Translations under genes and position numbers: made by a program
The notes under the pieces: model-generated
The model's input: only the letters and a program-made list of their open reading frames with translations
What the model was told of the DNA's origin: nothing
Database searches by the model: none
In this document: piece after piece, positions 17,453 to 25,287 of the stretch
How positions within the stretch are numbered: position 1 is the stretch's first letter
Layout of the letters: the number at the start of each line of letters is the position of its first letter
Assembly: GCA_005884115.1 (NCBI GenBank)
Contig: VAXW01000003.1
Coordinates: 186,001 to 250,000, forward strand
Direction of reading: 5' to 3'
Length of the DNA: 64,000 bases
Source: Actinomycetota bacterium
GTDB taxonomy: Bacteria > Actinomycetota > Thermoleophilia > Solirubrobacterales > Solirubrobacteraceae

Positions 17453-19018
17453 TTGAGGACCCGAAGATCGCACGGTGAACGCCACGCAGGGCGTCGCCGG
17501 CCGCTCGCGTGGGCGGTAGTAGGCGCGAGCTTGTCCGCCCTGCTGCTTGCGCTGTCGGCTCAACTCGCGTTCGCTGATGTGACGCCCACAGCGTCGTTCA
17601 TCGCGAGCGCGAACTACGGCGTGGAACTCCCGGTGCAGTTCGACGCGGGCAAATCGGAAGACCCCGACGGGAAGATCGTGAGGTACAGCTGGAAATTCGG
17701 TGACGGGAGCGAAGGCAGCGGTGTCGCGCCTGCACACACGTACGCGGCGACCGGTACCTACGAAGTGACGCTCATCGTCGAAGACGACGCACACCTCGAA
17801 GCGATGACGACACAATCGGTAGCGGTCAGGAAATCACAGAAAATCAGCTTCACCTCGACACCGCCGGGCGCGGCTGTGGTCGGCGGGGCCACGTACACGG
17901 TGGAAGCCACCGCGACCTCGGTCCTGCAGGTGTCGTTCTCCTCGGGCACGCCCGCCGTGTGCGCCGTCTCGGTCTCGACCGTGAGCTTCATCGGAGCTGG
18001 GACGTGCACGGTTCTTGCCGACCAGCAGGGCAACAACGAATTCGCTCAGGCGGTGCAGCGACAGCAGTCCTTCGCCGTCGGCAAGGGCACCCAGAACATA
18101 AGCTTCACCTCTGCTCCGCCAGGCGCGGCCGCGGTCGGCGGGGCCACGTACACGGTTGAAGCGGCCGCGACCTCGGGCCTGCCGGTCTCGCTCTCCTCGG
18201 GCACGCCAGGAGCGTGCGCCATCTCGGGCGCCACTGTGAGCTTCATCGGAGTTGGCACGTGCACGATCCTGGCGAACCAGCCGGGCAACGAAAACTACGA
18301 AGCCGCCGCGCAGCAAGGCCAGTCCTTCGCCGTCGGGAAGGGCACCCAGAAAATCAGCTTCACCTCGACCCCTCCGGGCGCGGCCGTGGTCGGCGGGGCC
18401 ACGTACACGGTGGGAGCCACCGCGACCTCGGGCCTGCCGGTGTTGTTCTCCTCGGGGACGCCCGCCGTGTGCGCCGTCTCGGGCTCGACCGTGAGCTTCG
18501 TGGGCGTCGGCACATGCACGGTGCTGGCTGACCAGGGCGGGAGTGGAAACTACAACGCGGCCGCGCAGGCGGCGCAGTCGTTTGCCGTGCGCGCCGTGCG
18601 CCCGTCGGCGCCTAACAGCAACTTCGGCGGGCATGCGAGCTACAACACGCGGACTGGCGCCATCACCGTGAATGTGACAGTCAGCAATCCGGGCAGATTC
18701 ACGTGGCGGGCGACGTTCGCCAACGGCAAGTTCGGCGTCTTCGCATCGGCGCGCTCCAAATGTCGCCATGGCCAACTGAGGCTGAACGGCAAGTGCCGGC
18801 CCGCGGCGATCACATTTGGCAAGGGCGTGACGAACGTGACGGGCGCCGGTCCGGTGACTTTCGTGATAAAGCCGAGCAGATCAGCGACACGGGCGCTCAA
18901 GTCCCGCGCGGGACGCAAGAAGGGCGTCCCAGTCAGCCTGAGCCTCAGATACCAGTCCTCGCTCGGCGGCGCACCCGTGTCGCACACGGCGTCCTTGACG
19001 GTCAAGCTCAAGGGCTAA
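17453..19018 (+). CDS. Secreted PKD/tandem-repeat surface protein
   Basis: 521-residue exported protein of unknown function. An Arg-rich n-region and hydrophobic core end at a likely cleavage site AFA-D near residue 42. Next come a PKD domain (about 45-125, YSWKFGDGS), three 85-residue Ig-like repeats (129-383), each with two cysteines (CAVS or CAIS, then GTCTVLA or GTCTILA), and a 134-residue C-terminal domain (388-521) with a cysteine pair and Lys/Arg-rich end. The C-terminal domain is shared with the next gene. TTG 17453 gives a complete signal peptide. It is probably envelope-associated or secreted; no LPXTG or transmembrane anchor is seen. Confidence 0.8.
   Translation: MRTRRSHGERHAGRRRPLAWAVVGASLSALLLALSAQLAFADVTPTASFIASANYGVELPVQFDAGKSEDPDGKIVRYSWKFGDGSEGSGVAPAHTYAATGTYEVTLIVEDDAHLEAMTTQSVAVRKSQKISFTSTPPGAAVVGGATYTVEATATSVLQVSFSSGTPAVCAVSVSTVSFIGAGTCTVLADQQGNNEFAQAVQRQQSFAVGKGTQNISFTSAPPGAAAVGGATYTVEAAATSGLPVSLSSGTPGACAISGATVSFIGVGTCTILANQPGNENYEAAAQQGQSFAVGKGTQKISFTSTPPGAAVVGGATYTVGATATSGLPVLFSSGTPAVCAVSGSTVSFVGVGTCTVLADQGGSGNYNAAAQAAQSFAVRAVRPSAPNSNFGGHASYNTRTGAITVNVTVSNPGRFTWRATFANGKFGVFASARSKCRHGQLRLNGKCRPAAITFGKGVTNVTGAGPVTFVIKPSRSATRALKSRAGRKKGVPVSLSLRYQSSLGGAPVSHTASLTVKLKG
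17837..18601 (+). repeat. Three 255-bp tandem repeats
   Basis: The string CAGAA(A/C)AT(C/A)AGCTTCACCTC recurs at 17837, 18092 and 18347, exactly 255 bp apart, defining three 85-codon units (17837-18091, 18092-18346, 18347-18601). They are highly similar at DNA level, especially around GTCGGCGGGGCCACGTACAC, so recent duplication or gene conversion is likely. Confidence 0.9.
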
Positions 19019-19125
19019 GGGCTCGAGCGCTGCCAGGCGAGGCCGACCCGGCGCGTCAGCTTGGTTTGATCCGCCGCGGCATTCGTCCAAATGTCCGTCT
19101 CGCCGGCGGTGTCCATGGCGGTCGC

Positions 19126-19131
19126 TAGCAT
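19126..19131 (+). promoter_or_regulatory. Putative -10 box (TAGCAT) of secreted protein gene 2
   Basis: Same TAGCAT within GCTAGCATCG as upstream of gene 17453. A GGGAGGA ribosome binding site follows at 19151-19157, just before TTG 19161. Confidence 0.4.
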
Positions 19132-19160
19132 CGCGCGGGCACGCGACGACGGGAGGAAGC

Positions 19161-21605
19161 TTGGCCGCTGGCCGATCGAGGCGCACACACTGGGACCTTG
19201 GATCAGGACCCGGGATGCGCGGTCGCGTGAGGTGGCTTGGAGCTCTCATCTGGTGCCTCTGCGCGCTGGCCGCGATCGCGGCGGGATGGGAGGCGCCCGC
19301 AGCAGCGGGAGCCGCGCGCGCGGTTCCGGCCAGCCAGACGCTGCTGGGCGGGCGCGCCTTCCCCTCCGGGGGCCAGAGTGCGCCCGTATCCCGGTCGATA
19401 CCTCTACGGGTGGTCGAACCGGTCGCGTACGGGCGTCAGAAGCGCGAAGCTAGCGAGCGAGCGAGAGCGGAAGCGCAGCGAGCGAGCGGTGCCTCCGATG
19501 CCTCCAATGTCTTGCTCGGGTCACGCTCGGGCTTCGGACCGAACGCCGTCCTCTTCGAATCGCTCAACAGTCCTGGTCTCAGCGGGTCGGGCGAACTGAC
19601 GCCACCGGACACGACGGGCGCGATCGGTCCAGCGCACTACGTCGAGTTCGTCAACTCCGAAGTCGCGGCCTTCTCGCGTGCGTCGCTCGGCGAGGTGGGC
19701 TCCGCGGTGGACCTGTCGACGTTCACGGGGGGGATCGCGGTGTGCGATCCGCAGATCAAGTACGACCCGCAGTCGAGTCGCTGGTTCTACGCAGCGCTCC
19801 GGTGTGACGGAACGAAAAAAGAAAATCGGCTGTACCTCGGCTTCTCGAAGACCAGTAATCCGACGGACTTCAGCATCGCGAAAGGGCACGGCTGGTGCGG
19901 CTACGAATACAACACCGGAGAAGCGCTCGAGGACTACCCAAAGCTCGGCCTGGACCCGACCCACATCATCCTGGGCACGAACAGCTTCAACGCCGTGAGT
20001 GAAGCGTTCGTCAGCGCACACATCTTCGCGGGCGCCAAGCCGACCGGGACGATCGAAGAATGCCCCGCCGCCCCCGAACTCAAACAGTTCGGCTCCCCAC
20101 TGAGAACCTCGGTGGGCATTCCCGGCAATCTCGCCTTCACGCCCGAGCCCGCGACGGTTTCGGGCGAATCGCCGACCGGCTTTGTCGTCTCGGCCGACAT
20201 CGGCGGGAAAAACCTCATGATCTGGCAGGTCGCTGGCACCGCGTCAAAACCCGAACTGTCAGCGCTCGGTGCCCCGGCAGTTCCGTCCTTCGAAGTTCCG
20301 CCGAACGCGCCGCAGCCTGGAACCGCCAATCAACTGGACACAAGTGACGCTCGTCTCACGCAGGCCGTCGCTGCCCCCGACCCGAATGCGGGCGGGGCTG
20401 AGGCCGTGTGGACCCAGCACACCATCGAAGGCGGCGCGGGGAGCGTGGTGCGCTGGTACGAGATCGTGCCGGGCAAACTGGAAGTGAGGCAGGTCGGCAC
20501 GATTTCCGAACCGGGCAAGTTCGTCTTCAACGGCGCCATCGCGCCGACCCTCTCGGGGGGTGCGGTGGTCAACTACAACACCGCCAGCAGCTCGGCGTTC
20601 GTGCAGCTGATGGCACAGTCGAGAATCGGCTCGGCGCCGCTCGGCACGATGAACACCTCGATCCTGCTCGCCTCCTCGAGCGCCGCCGACGTGGACTTCA
20701 GCTGCCCGAGTGAAACGAAAGAAAAAGAACCCTGTCGTTGGGGTGACTACGCGGGCGCGAGCGTCGATCCGACCAGCGAAGACGTGGTCTGGGGATCCAA
20801 CCAGACGAACGGCCTCGCCGCCGGAGGGTTCGCTCAGTGGCGCACTCGGAACTTCGCCCTCGAACCGAACGACCTCGTGCCAGTGGCCTCGTTCACGATC
20901 GTGCCCAACCCCGCCACGGCGGGCTCGCCGGCGGGCTTCAACGGCAACGCCTCGACCGACCCCGACGGCACGATCGCAAGCTACAGCTGGAACTTCGGCG
21001 ATGGCACCGCGGCGGGGAGCGGCGCGGTGCCGACTCACGTCTACGGCGCACCTGGCACGTACACCGCCACGCTCACGGTTACTGACAATGGTGGCAACAC
21101 GAGTTCGGTCTCCCAGGCGGTGAGCGTCGTGGCGGCGCCCGCGAGTTCGACCCTCACGCCGCTCCCCAGTGAACCTGCGCCCAAACCCAAACCGTCGCCC
21201 AACAGCGGCTTCTCCGGGCACGCGAGCTTCGATACGACGACCGGCGCCATCACGGTGAGCTTGACCGTCGCCAACTCCGGGATCTTCCGCTGGCTGGCGA
21301 CGTTCGCGAACGGCAGGTTCGGTGTGTTTGCGGCGCGGGCGGCCAAATGCAAGGCCGGGCAGATCAGGCTCAAGCGCAAATGCCGGCCGGCGAAGGTGAC
21401 GTTCGGCAGGGGCTCGAAGGCGGTGGCCGCCGCGGGGCCGGTGATCTTCACGATCAAGCCCACGGCCGCGGGCAGGAAGGCCCTGAAGACGGCCGCCAAA
21501 CACAAGAAGGGCTTACCCGTCACGCTCACGATCACCTACCAGTCGGCGCTCGGGGGCGCGGCGGTGACGCACACAGCGGTGCTCAGCGTAAAGCTCAAGC
21601 GCTAG
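19161..21605 (+). CDS. Secreted beta-propeller-like/PKD protein
   Basis: About 814 residues, exported. A hydrophobic signal segment (WLGALIWCLCALAAIAA) is followed by a variable linker, a roughly 430-residue region containing ELTPPDTTGAIGPAHYVEFVN and DPQIKYDPQSSRWFYAAL, motifs reminiscent of secreted sialidase-like propellers, then a PKD domain (573-661, YSWNFGDGT), a Pro/Lys linker and the 134-residue C-terminal domain (681-814) shared with the preceding protein. Function is unknown. TTG 19161 has a strong GGAGGA site; ATG 19215 is the alternative and would leave a shorter signal peptide. Codon choice is richer in AAA and GAA than neighbours, hinting at weaker selection or later arrival. 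Confidence 0.78.
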   Translation: MAAGRSRRTHWDLGSGPGMRGRVRWLGALIWCLCALAAIAAGWEAPAAAGAARAVPASQTLLGGRAFPSGGQSAPVSRSIPLRVVEPVAYGRQKREASERARAEAQRASGASDASNVLLGSRSGFGPNAVLFESLNSPGLSGSGELTPPDTTGAIGPAHYVEFVNSEVAAFSRASLGEVGSAVDLSTFTGGIAVCDPQIKYDPQSSRWFYAALRCDGTKKENRLYLGFSKTSNPTDFSIAKGHGWCGYEYNTGEALEDYPKLGLDPTHIILGTNSFNAVSEAFVSAHIFAGAKPTGTIEECPAAPELKQFGSPLRTSVGIPGNLAFTPEPATVSGESPTGFVVSADIGGKNLMIWQVAGTASKPELSALGAPAVPSFEVPPNAPQPGTANQLDTSDARLTQAVAAPDPNAGGAEAVWTQHTIEGGAGSVVRWYEIVPGKLEVRQVGTISEPGKFVFNGAIAPTLSGGAVVNYNTASSSAFVQLMAQSRIGSAPLGTMNTSILLASSSAADVDFSCPSETKEKEPCRWGDYAGASVDPTSEDVVWGSNQTNGLAAGGFAQWRTRNFALEPNDLVPVASFTIVPNPATAGSPAGFNGNASTDPDGTIASYSWNFGDGTAAGSGAVPTHVYGAPGTYTATLTVTDNGGNTSSVSQAVSVVAAPASSTLTPLPSEPAPKPKPSPNSGFSGHASFDTTTGAITVSLTVANSGIFRWLATFANGRFGVFAARAAKCKAGQIRLKRKCRPAKVTFGRGSKAVAAAGPVIFTIKPTAAGRKALKTAAKHKKGLPVTLTITYQSALGGAAVTHTAVLSVKLKR

Positions 21606-21606
21606 G

Positions 21607-21639
21607 CAGTCGCTCACCGCGATGCCGGGCGAGCGGCTG
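21607..21639 (+). terminator. Hairpin after the second secreted protein gene
   Basis: CAGTCGCTC (21607-21615) pairs with GAGCGGCTG (21631-21639), nine pairs with one G-U. It begins two bases after the stop and ends just before the def promoter box, so it probably separates the two transcripts. No T tract. Confidence 0.4.
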
Positions 21640-21643
21640 CGCA

Positions 21644-21649
21644 TAAACT
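21644..21649 (+). promoter_or_regulatory. Putative -10 box (TAAACT) before def
   Basis: TAAACT ends 6 bases before the def GTG at 21656. Expected transcription start coincides with the start codon, i.e. leaderless. Confidence 0.5.
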
Positions 21650-21655
21650 CAGGCC

Positions 21656-22291
21656 GTGGCCAACGAGAACACCGTGCAGGAGGCCGAAGAGGCCCCACTC
21701 GAGCACGCCGACGTCGAGGTTGAGCTCGAGCAGGGCGCGCCCCCCGTCGAGGAGCTCGACCCGGAGACGCGCGCGCGGCGCGACGCGGCGCTCGCCCGGG
21801 TGCGCAAGCTCGGCGACCCCGTGCTGCGCGCGAGCGCCGTCCCTGTGGAGCGCTTCGATGACGTGCTCGGCAGCGAGATAGACCGCATGGGTGAGCTCAT
21901 GCACGACGCGCTGGGCGTGGGGCTCGCGGCGACCCAGCTGGGCGTGCTGCATCGCGTGCTCGTCTACCGCGTGGACCCCGAGGAGCCGGTGACTGCGCTC
22001 GTCAATCCGGAGCTCGAGTGGACGAGCGAGGAGGTCGAGGTCGCCGAAGAGGGCTGTCTGAGCCTGCCGGGTGTGCACGTAGAGGTCGAGCGTCCAGCGC
22101 GCGTGCGCGTGCGCGCGCGCGACCGCGCGGGCGACGAGCTCGAGATAGAGGCCGAGGGTCTGCGCGCGCGCGTGATCCAGCACGAGATCGACCACCTCGA
22201 CGGCATCCTGATCCTCGATCGGATCTCGCGAGAGGCGCGCAAGGAGGCCATGCGAGCCATGCGCGAGTCGCGGGAAGCGGGCGAGCCCTGA
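21656..22291 (+). CDS. def: Peptide deformylase
   Basis: Removes the formyl group from new N-termini. All three family motifs are present: GVGLAATQ, EGCLSLP (metal-binding Cys) and HEIDH at residues 176-180. An acidic N-terminal extension of about 45 residues precedes the usual start (VRKLGDPVLRASAVPV). The promoter box 6 bases upstream supports the GTG at 21656, so the extension is probably real. fmt follows 22 bp later. Confidence 0.94.
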   Translation: MANENTVQEAEEAPLEHADVEVELEQGAPPVEELDPETRARRDAALARVRKLGDPVLRASAVPVERFDDVLGSEIDRMGELMHDALGVGLAATQLGVLHRVLVYRVDPEEPVTALVNPELEWTSEEVEVAEEGCLSLPGVHVEVERPARVRVRARDRAGDELEIEAEGLRARVIQHEIDHLDGILILDRISREARKEAMRAMRESREAGEP

Positions 22292-22313
22292 CCCAAGCCG
22301 AGCGGCGCTGATC

Positions 22314-23246
22314 TTGAGAACGGTCTTCCTCGGCACCTCGGACTTCGCCGCCGCGGTCCTCGATCAGCTCGCCGCCAGCGCGCGCCATCGCCCGGCCCTC
22401 GTGGTCACGCGCCCCGACCGGCCGAGTGGCCGCGGCCGGCGGATCACCTCTCCGCCCGTCGCCGATCGCGCGCGCGAGCTGAAGATCCCTCTGGTGCAGC
22501 CGGCCAGCGTCAACGACGTGCGCGCGCGGGAGCGCATCGCGCAAGCGGAGCCGGTGGTGGTGGTCGTGTGCGCGTTTGGCGCGCTGATCAAGGAGCCGCT
22601 GCTCTCACAGCATGAGCTGCTCAACGTCCATCCCTCTCTGCTGCCACGCTGGCGTGGCGCGGCGCCCATCGAGCGGGCGCTGATGGCGCGCGACGCATCC
22701 ACGGGCGTCTCGCTGATGCGCGTCACGCAGGGCCTCGACAGCGGCCCGGTGACGGCCGTGGCAAGCGAGGCGGTCGAACCGTCGGACACGTACGGCACGC
22801 TCTCCTCGCGGCTGCGACAGGCCGGCGGGCAACTGCTCGTGCGGACGCTCGACAGGCGCGAGGAAGGCAAGCCGCTGCCGTTCATCGAGCAGCTCGAGGA
22901 GGACGCCACCTACGCCGAGAAGATCTCGGCCGCCGATCGCATGCTCGACCCCGAGCGCCCGGCATCCGAGCTGGAGGCGCGCGTGCGCGCGCTCAGCCCG
23001 CACATCGGCGCCCGCGTAGCGCTGCCGGACGCGACGCTGCTCGGCGTCAAGCAGGCCCGGCTGCGCGATGGCGCGGGGCCCGCCGCCCCTATGGCCGACG
23101 TGAAGGGTGTGCAGGCGAGCGACGGCCGCCTGCTGCTCGCGTGCACGCCCGGGCTGCTCGAGCTGCTCGTCGTGCAGCCGCCCGGCGGCCGCCCCATGGA
23201 CGCCGCCTCATACCTGCGCGGTCACGGGCTGCCGGGGCGCCGGTAG
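22314..23246 (+). CDS. fmt: Methionyl-tRNA formyltransferase
   Basis: Formylates initiator Met-tRNA with 10-formyl-THF. Motifs: FLGTSDFAAAVLDQL at the N-terminus, LNVHPSLLPRWRGAAPIERAL (catalytic region) and GVSLMRVTQGLDSGPV; the C-terminal OB-like domain follows. TTG 22314 gives the conserved start. The gene pairs functionally with def. Its last 25 bases overlap the 3' end of the convergent flavin-binding gene. Confidence 0.94.
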   Translation: MRTVFLGTSDFAAAVLDQLAASARHRPALVVTRPDRPSGRGRRITSPPVADRARELKIPLVQPASVNDVRARERIAQAEPVVVVVCAFGALIKEPLLSQHELLNVHPSLLPRWRGAAPIERALMARDASTGVSLMRVTQGLDSGPVTAVASEAVEPSDTYGTLSSRLRQAGGQLLVRTLDRREEGKPLPFIEQLEEDATYAEKISAADRMLDPERPASELEARVRALSPHIGARVALPDATLLGVKQARLRDGAGPAAPMADVKGVQASDGRLLLACTPGLLELLVVQPPGGRPMDAASYLRGHGLPGRR

Positions 23247-23941
23247 CGACGGGCGTAGCTCGGCGGCTCAACGCCCGATGCCAGGAGGGGGTCGGGCTCG
23301 GGCGCACCCGCACGCATCTGCATCGGGATCACGCCCGCCCATGCGGGAAGGGCGTAGTCCTGCTCGTCATCGACGGGGGGCCCCGTGCGGATCTTGGCGG
23401 AGGCCTCCTCGATTGGAATCGCCCCTAGAGAGGTCGCCCTGAGCTCGTTCTCACTTGGCGGGCGAACATCCGGCCATCGTCCCGGGACGATGTGTTCGAC
23501 GATCGCCTCGAACGCCGCAAGCTTCTCCGCGCGGTCCTCGACGCTCCTGGCTTTCCCCAACAGCATCACGGAGCGGTATTGCGCCGAGTGGTGCATCGCC
23601 GAGCGTGCAAGCACGAGCCCGTCGATCAGCGAAACGGTCAGGCACACGGGTGCCCCCGACGTCAGGACCCTCAACGCGCGCCCGGCGGCCGCTCCGTGCA
23701 CGTATACGAGGTCGCCGCAACGCGCATGCAGCGTCGGGATCACGAACGGCTGCCCGTGCTCGTCGGCGAAGCCTAGGTGCGCAACCAGGCCCTCGTCGAG
23801 GATCGCGTCGATGTCTTTCCGCTCGTGGCTGCCCCTCTCACGCTTGCGTCGCAGGCGCACTCGGTCGGAAGAGGGGCGCGCAGGGGCTGTCTCGAGCGGC
23901 GGGGACGCTGGCGTTGCCGACGGTGTCTCGATATCTGTCAT
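23222..23941 (-). CDS. Pyridoxamine 5'-phosphate oxidase family (FMN-binding) protein
   Basis: 239-residue split-barrel flavoprotein of the PNPOx/NimA-like group: RGSHERKDIDAILDEGLVAHLGF, GQPFVIPTLHARCGDLVYVHG and CLTVSLIDGLVLARS are typical. Substrate is unknown; such proteins include flavin reductases, heme or nitro-compound enzymes. It is divergent from a MocR-type regulator only 11 bp away, a common pairing, so that regulator probably controls it. ATG 23941 is chosen over GTG 23968. A GATACT box on the minus strand (23974-23969) could be its -10. Confidence 0.82.
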   Translation of the reverse strand: MTDIETPSATPASPPLETAPARPSSDRVRLRRKRERGSHERKDIDAILDEGLVAHLGFADEHGQPFVIPTLHARCGDLVYVHGAAAGRALRVLTSGAPVCLTVSLIDGLVLARSAMHHSAQYRSVMLLGKARSVEDRAEKLAAFEAIVEHIVPGRWPDVRPPSENELRATSLGAIPIEEASAKIRTGPPVDDEQDYALPAWAGVIPMQMRAGAPEPDPLLASGVEPPSYARRYRRPGSP

Positions 23942-23948
23942 AGTACAG
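23935..23948. promoter_or_regulatory. Operator-like box 1 (CTGTCATAGTACAG)
   Basis: 14-bp imperfect palindrome with CTGT/ACAG ends, covering the start codon of the minus-strand flavoprotein gene and a CATAGT that could be the -10 of the regulator gene. It resembles box 2, whose start is 22 bp away (two helical turns). Confidence 0.45.
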
Positions 23949-23952
23949 AGCA

Positions 23953-25287
23953 ATGACTGCACTGACACAGTATCGCATCCGTGCGGGCAACGCGGCGCAG
24001 CTGGTTCGCAGCATCGAGGAAGGCGTCGCGAGCGGCGCCCTGAGACAGGGAGAGCCCCTTCCCTCCGTACGGCGCCTCGCCCGCGAGGTCAACTTGAGCC
24101 CCGCGACCGTCGCCTCGGCGCTGGCCGAACTGCGACGGCGGGGCGTGGTCGTGAGCGAGCAGCGGCGCGGAACGCGAATCGGCGACAGGCCGCCGATCGG
24201 CTCGGCGCTGTCGCCGCTGCCTGTGCCGGAGGGCGCCCGCGACCTCTCGCGAGGAAACCCCGACCCCGCCCTGCTCCCGGATATCTCGCGGGCGCTGGCG
24301 CGGACGCCGCTGCCGGTGCGCCTGTACGGCGAAGCGGCAGACGTGCCCGAGCTGATCGAGCTCGCGCGCGAACGGCTGGCGGCGGACGGGATCGCCGTGC
24401 GGGAGCTGTGCGTCGTCAGCGGCGCGCTCGACGGGATCGAGCGCGTCCTCGACGTGCACCTCCGCCCCGGCGATCGCGTAGCGGTCGAGAACCCGGGCTA
24501 CGCCGCACTGTTCGACCTGCTGCGGGCGCGCGGGCTCGCGATGGAGGCGGTCGCCGTCGACGAGCGCGGGATGCGCCCAGCTGAGCTGCGGGCCGCGCTG
24601 GCGCGCGGCGCGCGCGCCGTGCTGATCACCCCTCGCGGGCAGAACCCCACGGGTGCTGCGCTCGACGCGGCCCGGGCGCGCGAGCTGCGCGAGGTCCTCG
24701 CCGCGGCCCCGCACGCGCTCCTGATCGAGGACGATCACCTCGCGGAGGTGGCCGGCTGCGCGCTGCACAGCACGATCTCGGGCACGGGCCCGTGGGCGGC
24801 CACGCGCTCGGTCGCAAAGGCGCTTGGCCCCGATCTGCGGCTGGCGATCCTCGCGGGCGACGAGCGCACGCTGGCGCTCGTGCAGGGACGCCAGCGATGT
24901 GGCCCTGGCTGGGTGAGCCATGTTCTGCAGCGGGTCGTGCTCACGCTGCTCGGCGACCCGGGCGTGACTGCGTCGATCGCACAGGCGAGCTCCACCTACG
25001 CGACGCGGCGCGAGCGGCTGCTGAGGGCCCTGGCCGACCAAGGCGTGCCCGCAGTCGGCCCCTCGGGCCTTAACGTGTGGGTGCCCGTGGCGGATGAGAC
25101 GCACGCGGTCGGAGCGCTGCTGCAGCGCGGATGGGTGCTTGCCCCGGGCGCGCCGCACAGGCTTGCGGGCAGCGAGCCCGGCGTGCGGGTGACGATCGCC
25201 ACCCTCGCCGACGAGGAGCAGGCTCGGCGTCTGGCGGCCGACATCGCTGAGGTGCTCGAAGCGGGCGTGCCGAGCCGCAGCGGTTGA
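23953..25287 (+). CDS. MocR-type GntR regulator with aminotransferase domain
   Basis: 444 residues. An N-terminal GntR winged helix (about 1-75, LPSVRRLAREVNLSPATVASAL) is joined to a fold-type I aminotransferase-like domain with NPGYAALFDLL, TPRGQNPTGA and the PLP lysine K289 (SVAKALGPDLRLA). MocR proteins sense PLP or an amino compound. The divergent partner is a flavoprotein of the PNPOx superfamily and twin boxes overlap both starts, so auto- and cross-regulation are likely (inference). Not proven to be PdxR. Confidence 0.88.
   Translation: MTALTQYRIRAGNAAQLVRSIEEGVASGALRQGEPLPSVRRLAREVNLSPATVASALAELRRRGVVVSEQRRGTRIGDRPPIGSALSPLPVPEGARDLSRGNPDPALLPDISRALARTPLPVRLYGEAADVPELIELARERLAADGIAVRELCVVSGALDGIERVLDVHLRPGDRVAVENPGYAALFDLLRARGLAMEAVAVDERGMRPAELRAALARGARAVLITPRGQNPTGAALDAARARELREVLAAAPHALLIEDDHLAEVAGCALHSTISGTGPWAATRSVAKALGPDLRLAILAGDERTLALVQGRQRCGPGWVSHVLQRVVLTLLGDPGVTASIAQASSTYATRRERLLRALADQGVPAVGPSGLNVWVPVADETHAVGALLQRGWVLAPGAPHRLAGSEPGVRVTIATLADEEQARRLAADIAEVLEAGVPSRSG
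23957..23970. promoter_or_regulatory. Operator-like box 2 (CTGCACTGACACAG)
   Basis: Second 14-bp box matching box 1 at CTG, the seventh T and the terminal ACAG. It lies in the first codons of the regulator gene and reaches the putative GATACT -10 of the minus-strand gene. Paired direct repeats are typical targets of MocR regulators. Confidence 0.4.

Noticed and set aside
17837-18601. CRISPR-like repetition
   Set aside because: Repeats are long, contiguous and in-frame coding; no spacers.
17834-18775. Long minus-strand open frame opposite the repeats
   Set aside because: Mirror of the high-GC repeat codons; composition is Arg/Ala/His-rich with no domain and the plus frame has a signal peptide and known folds.
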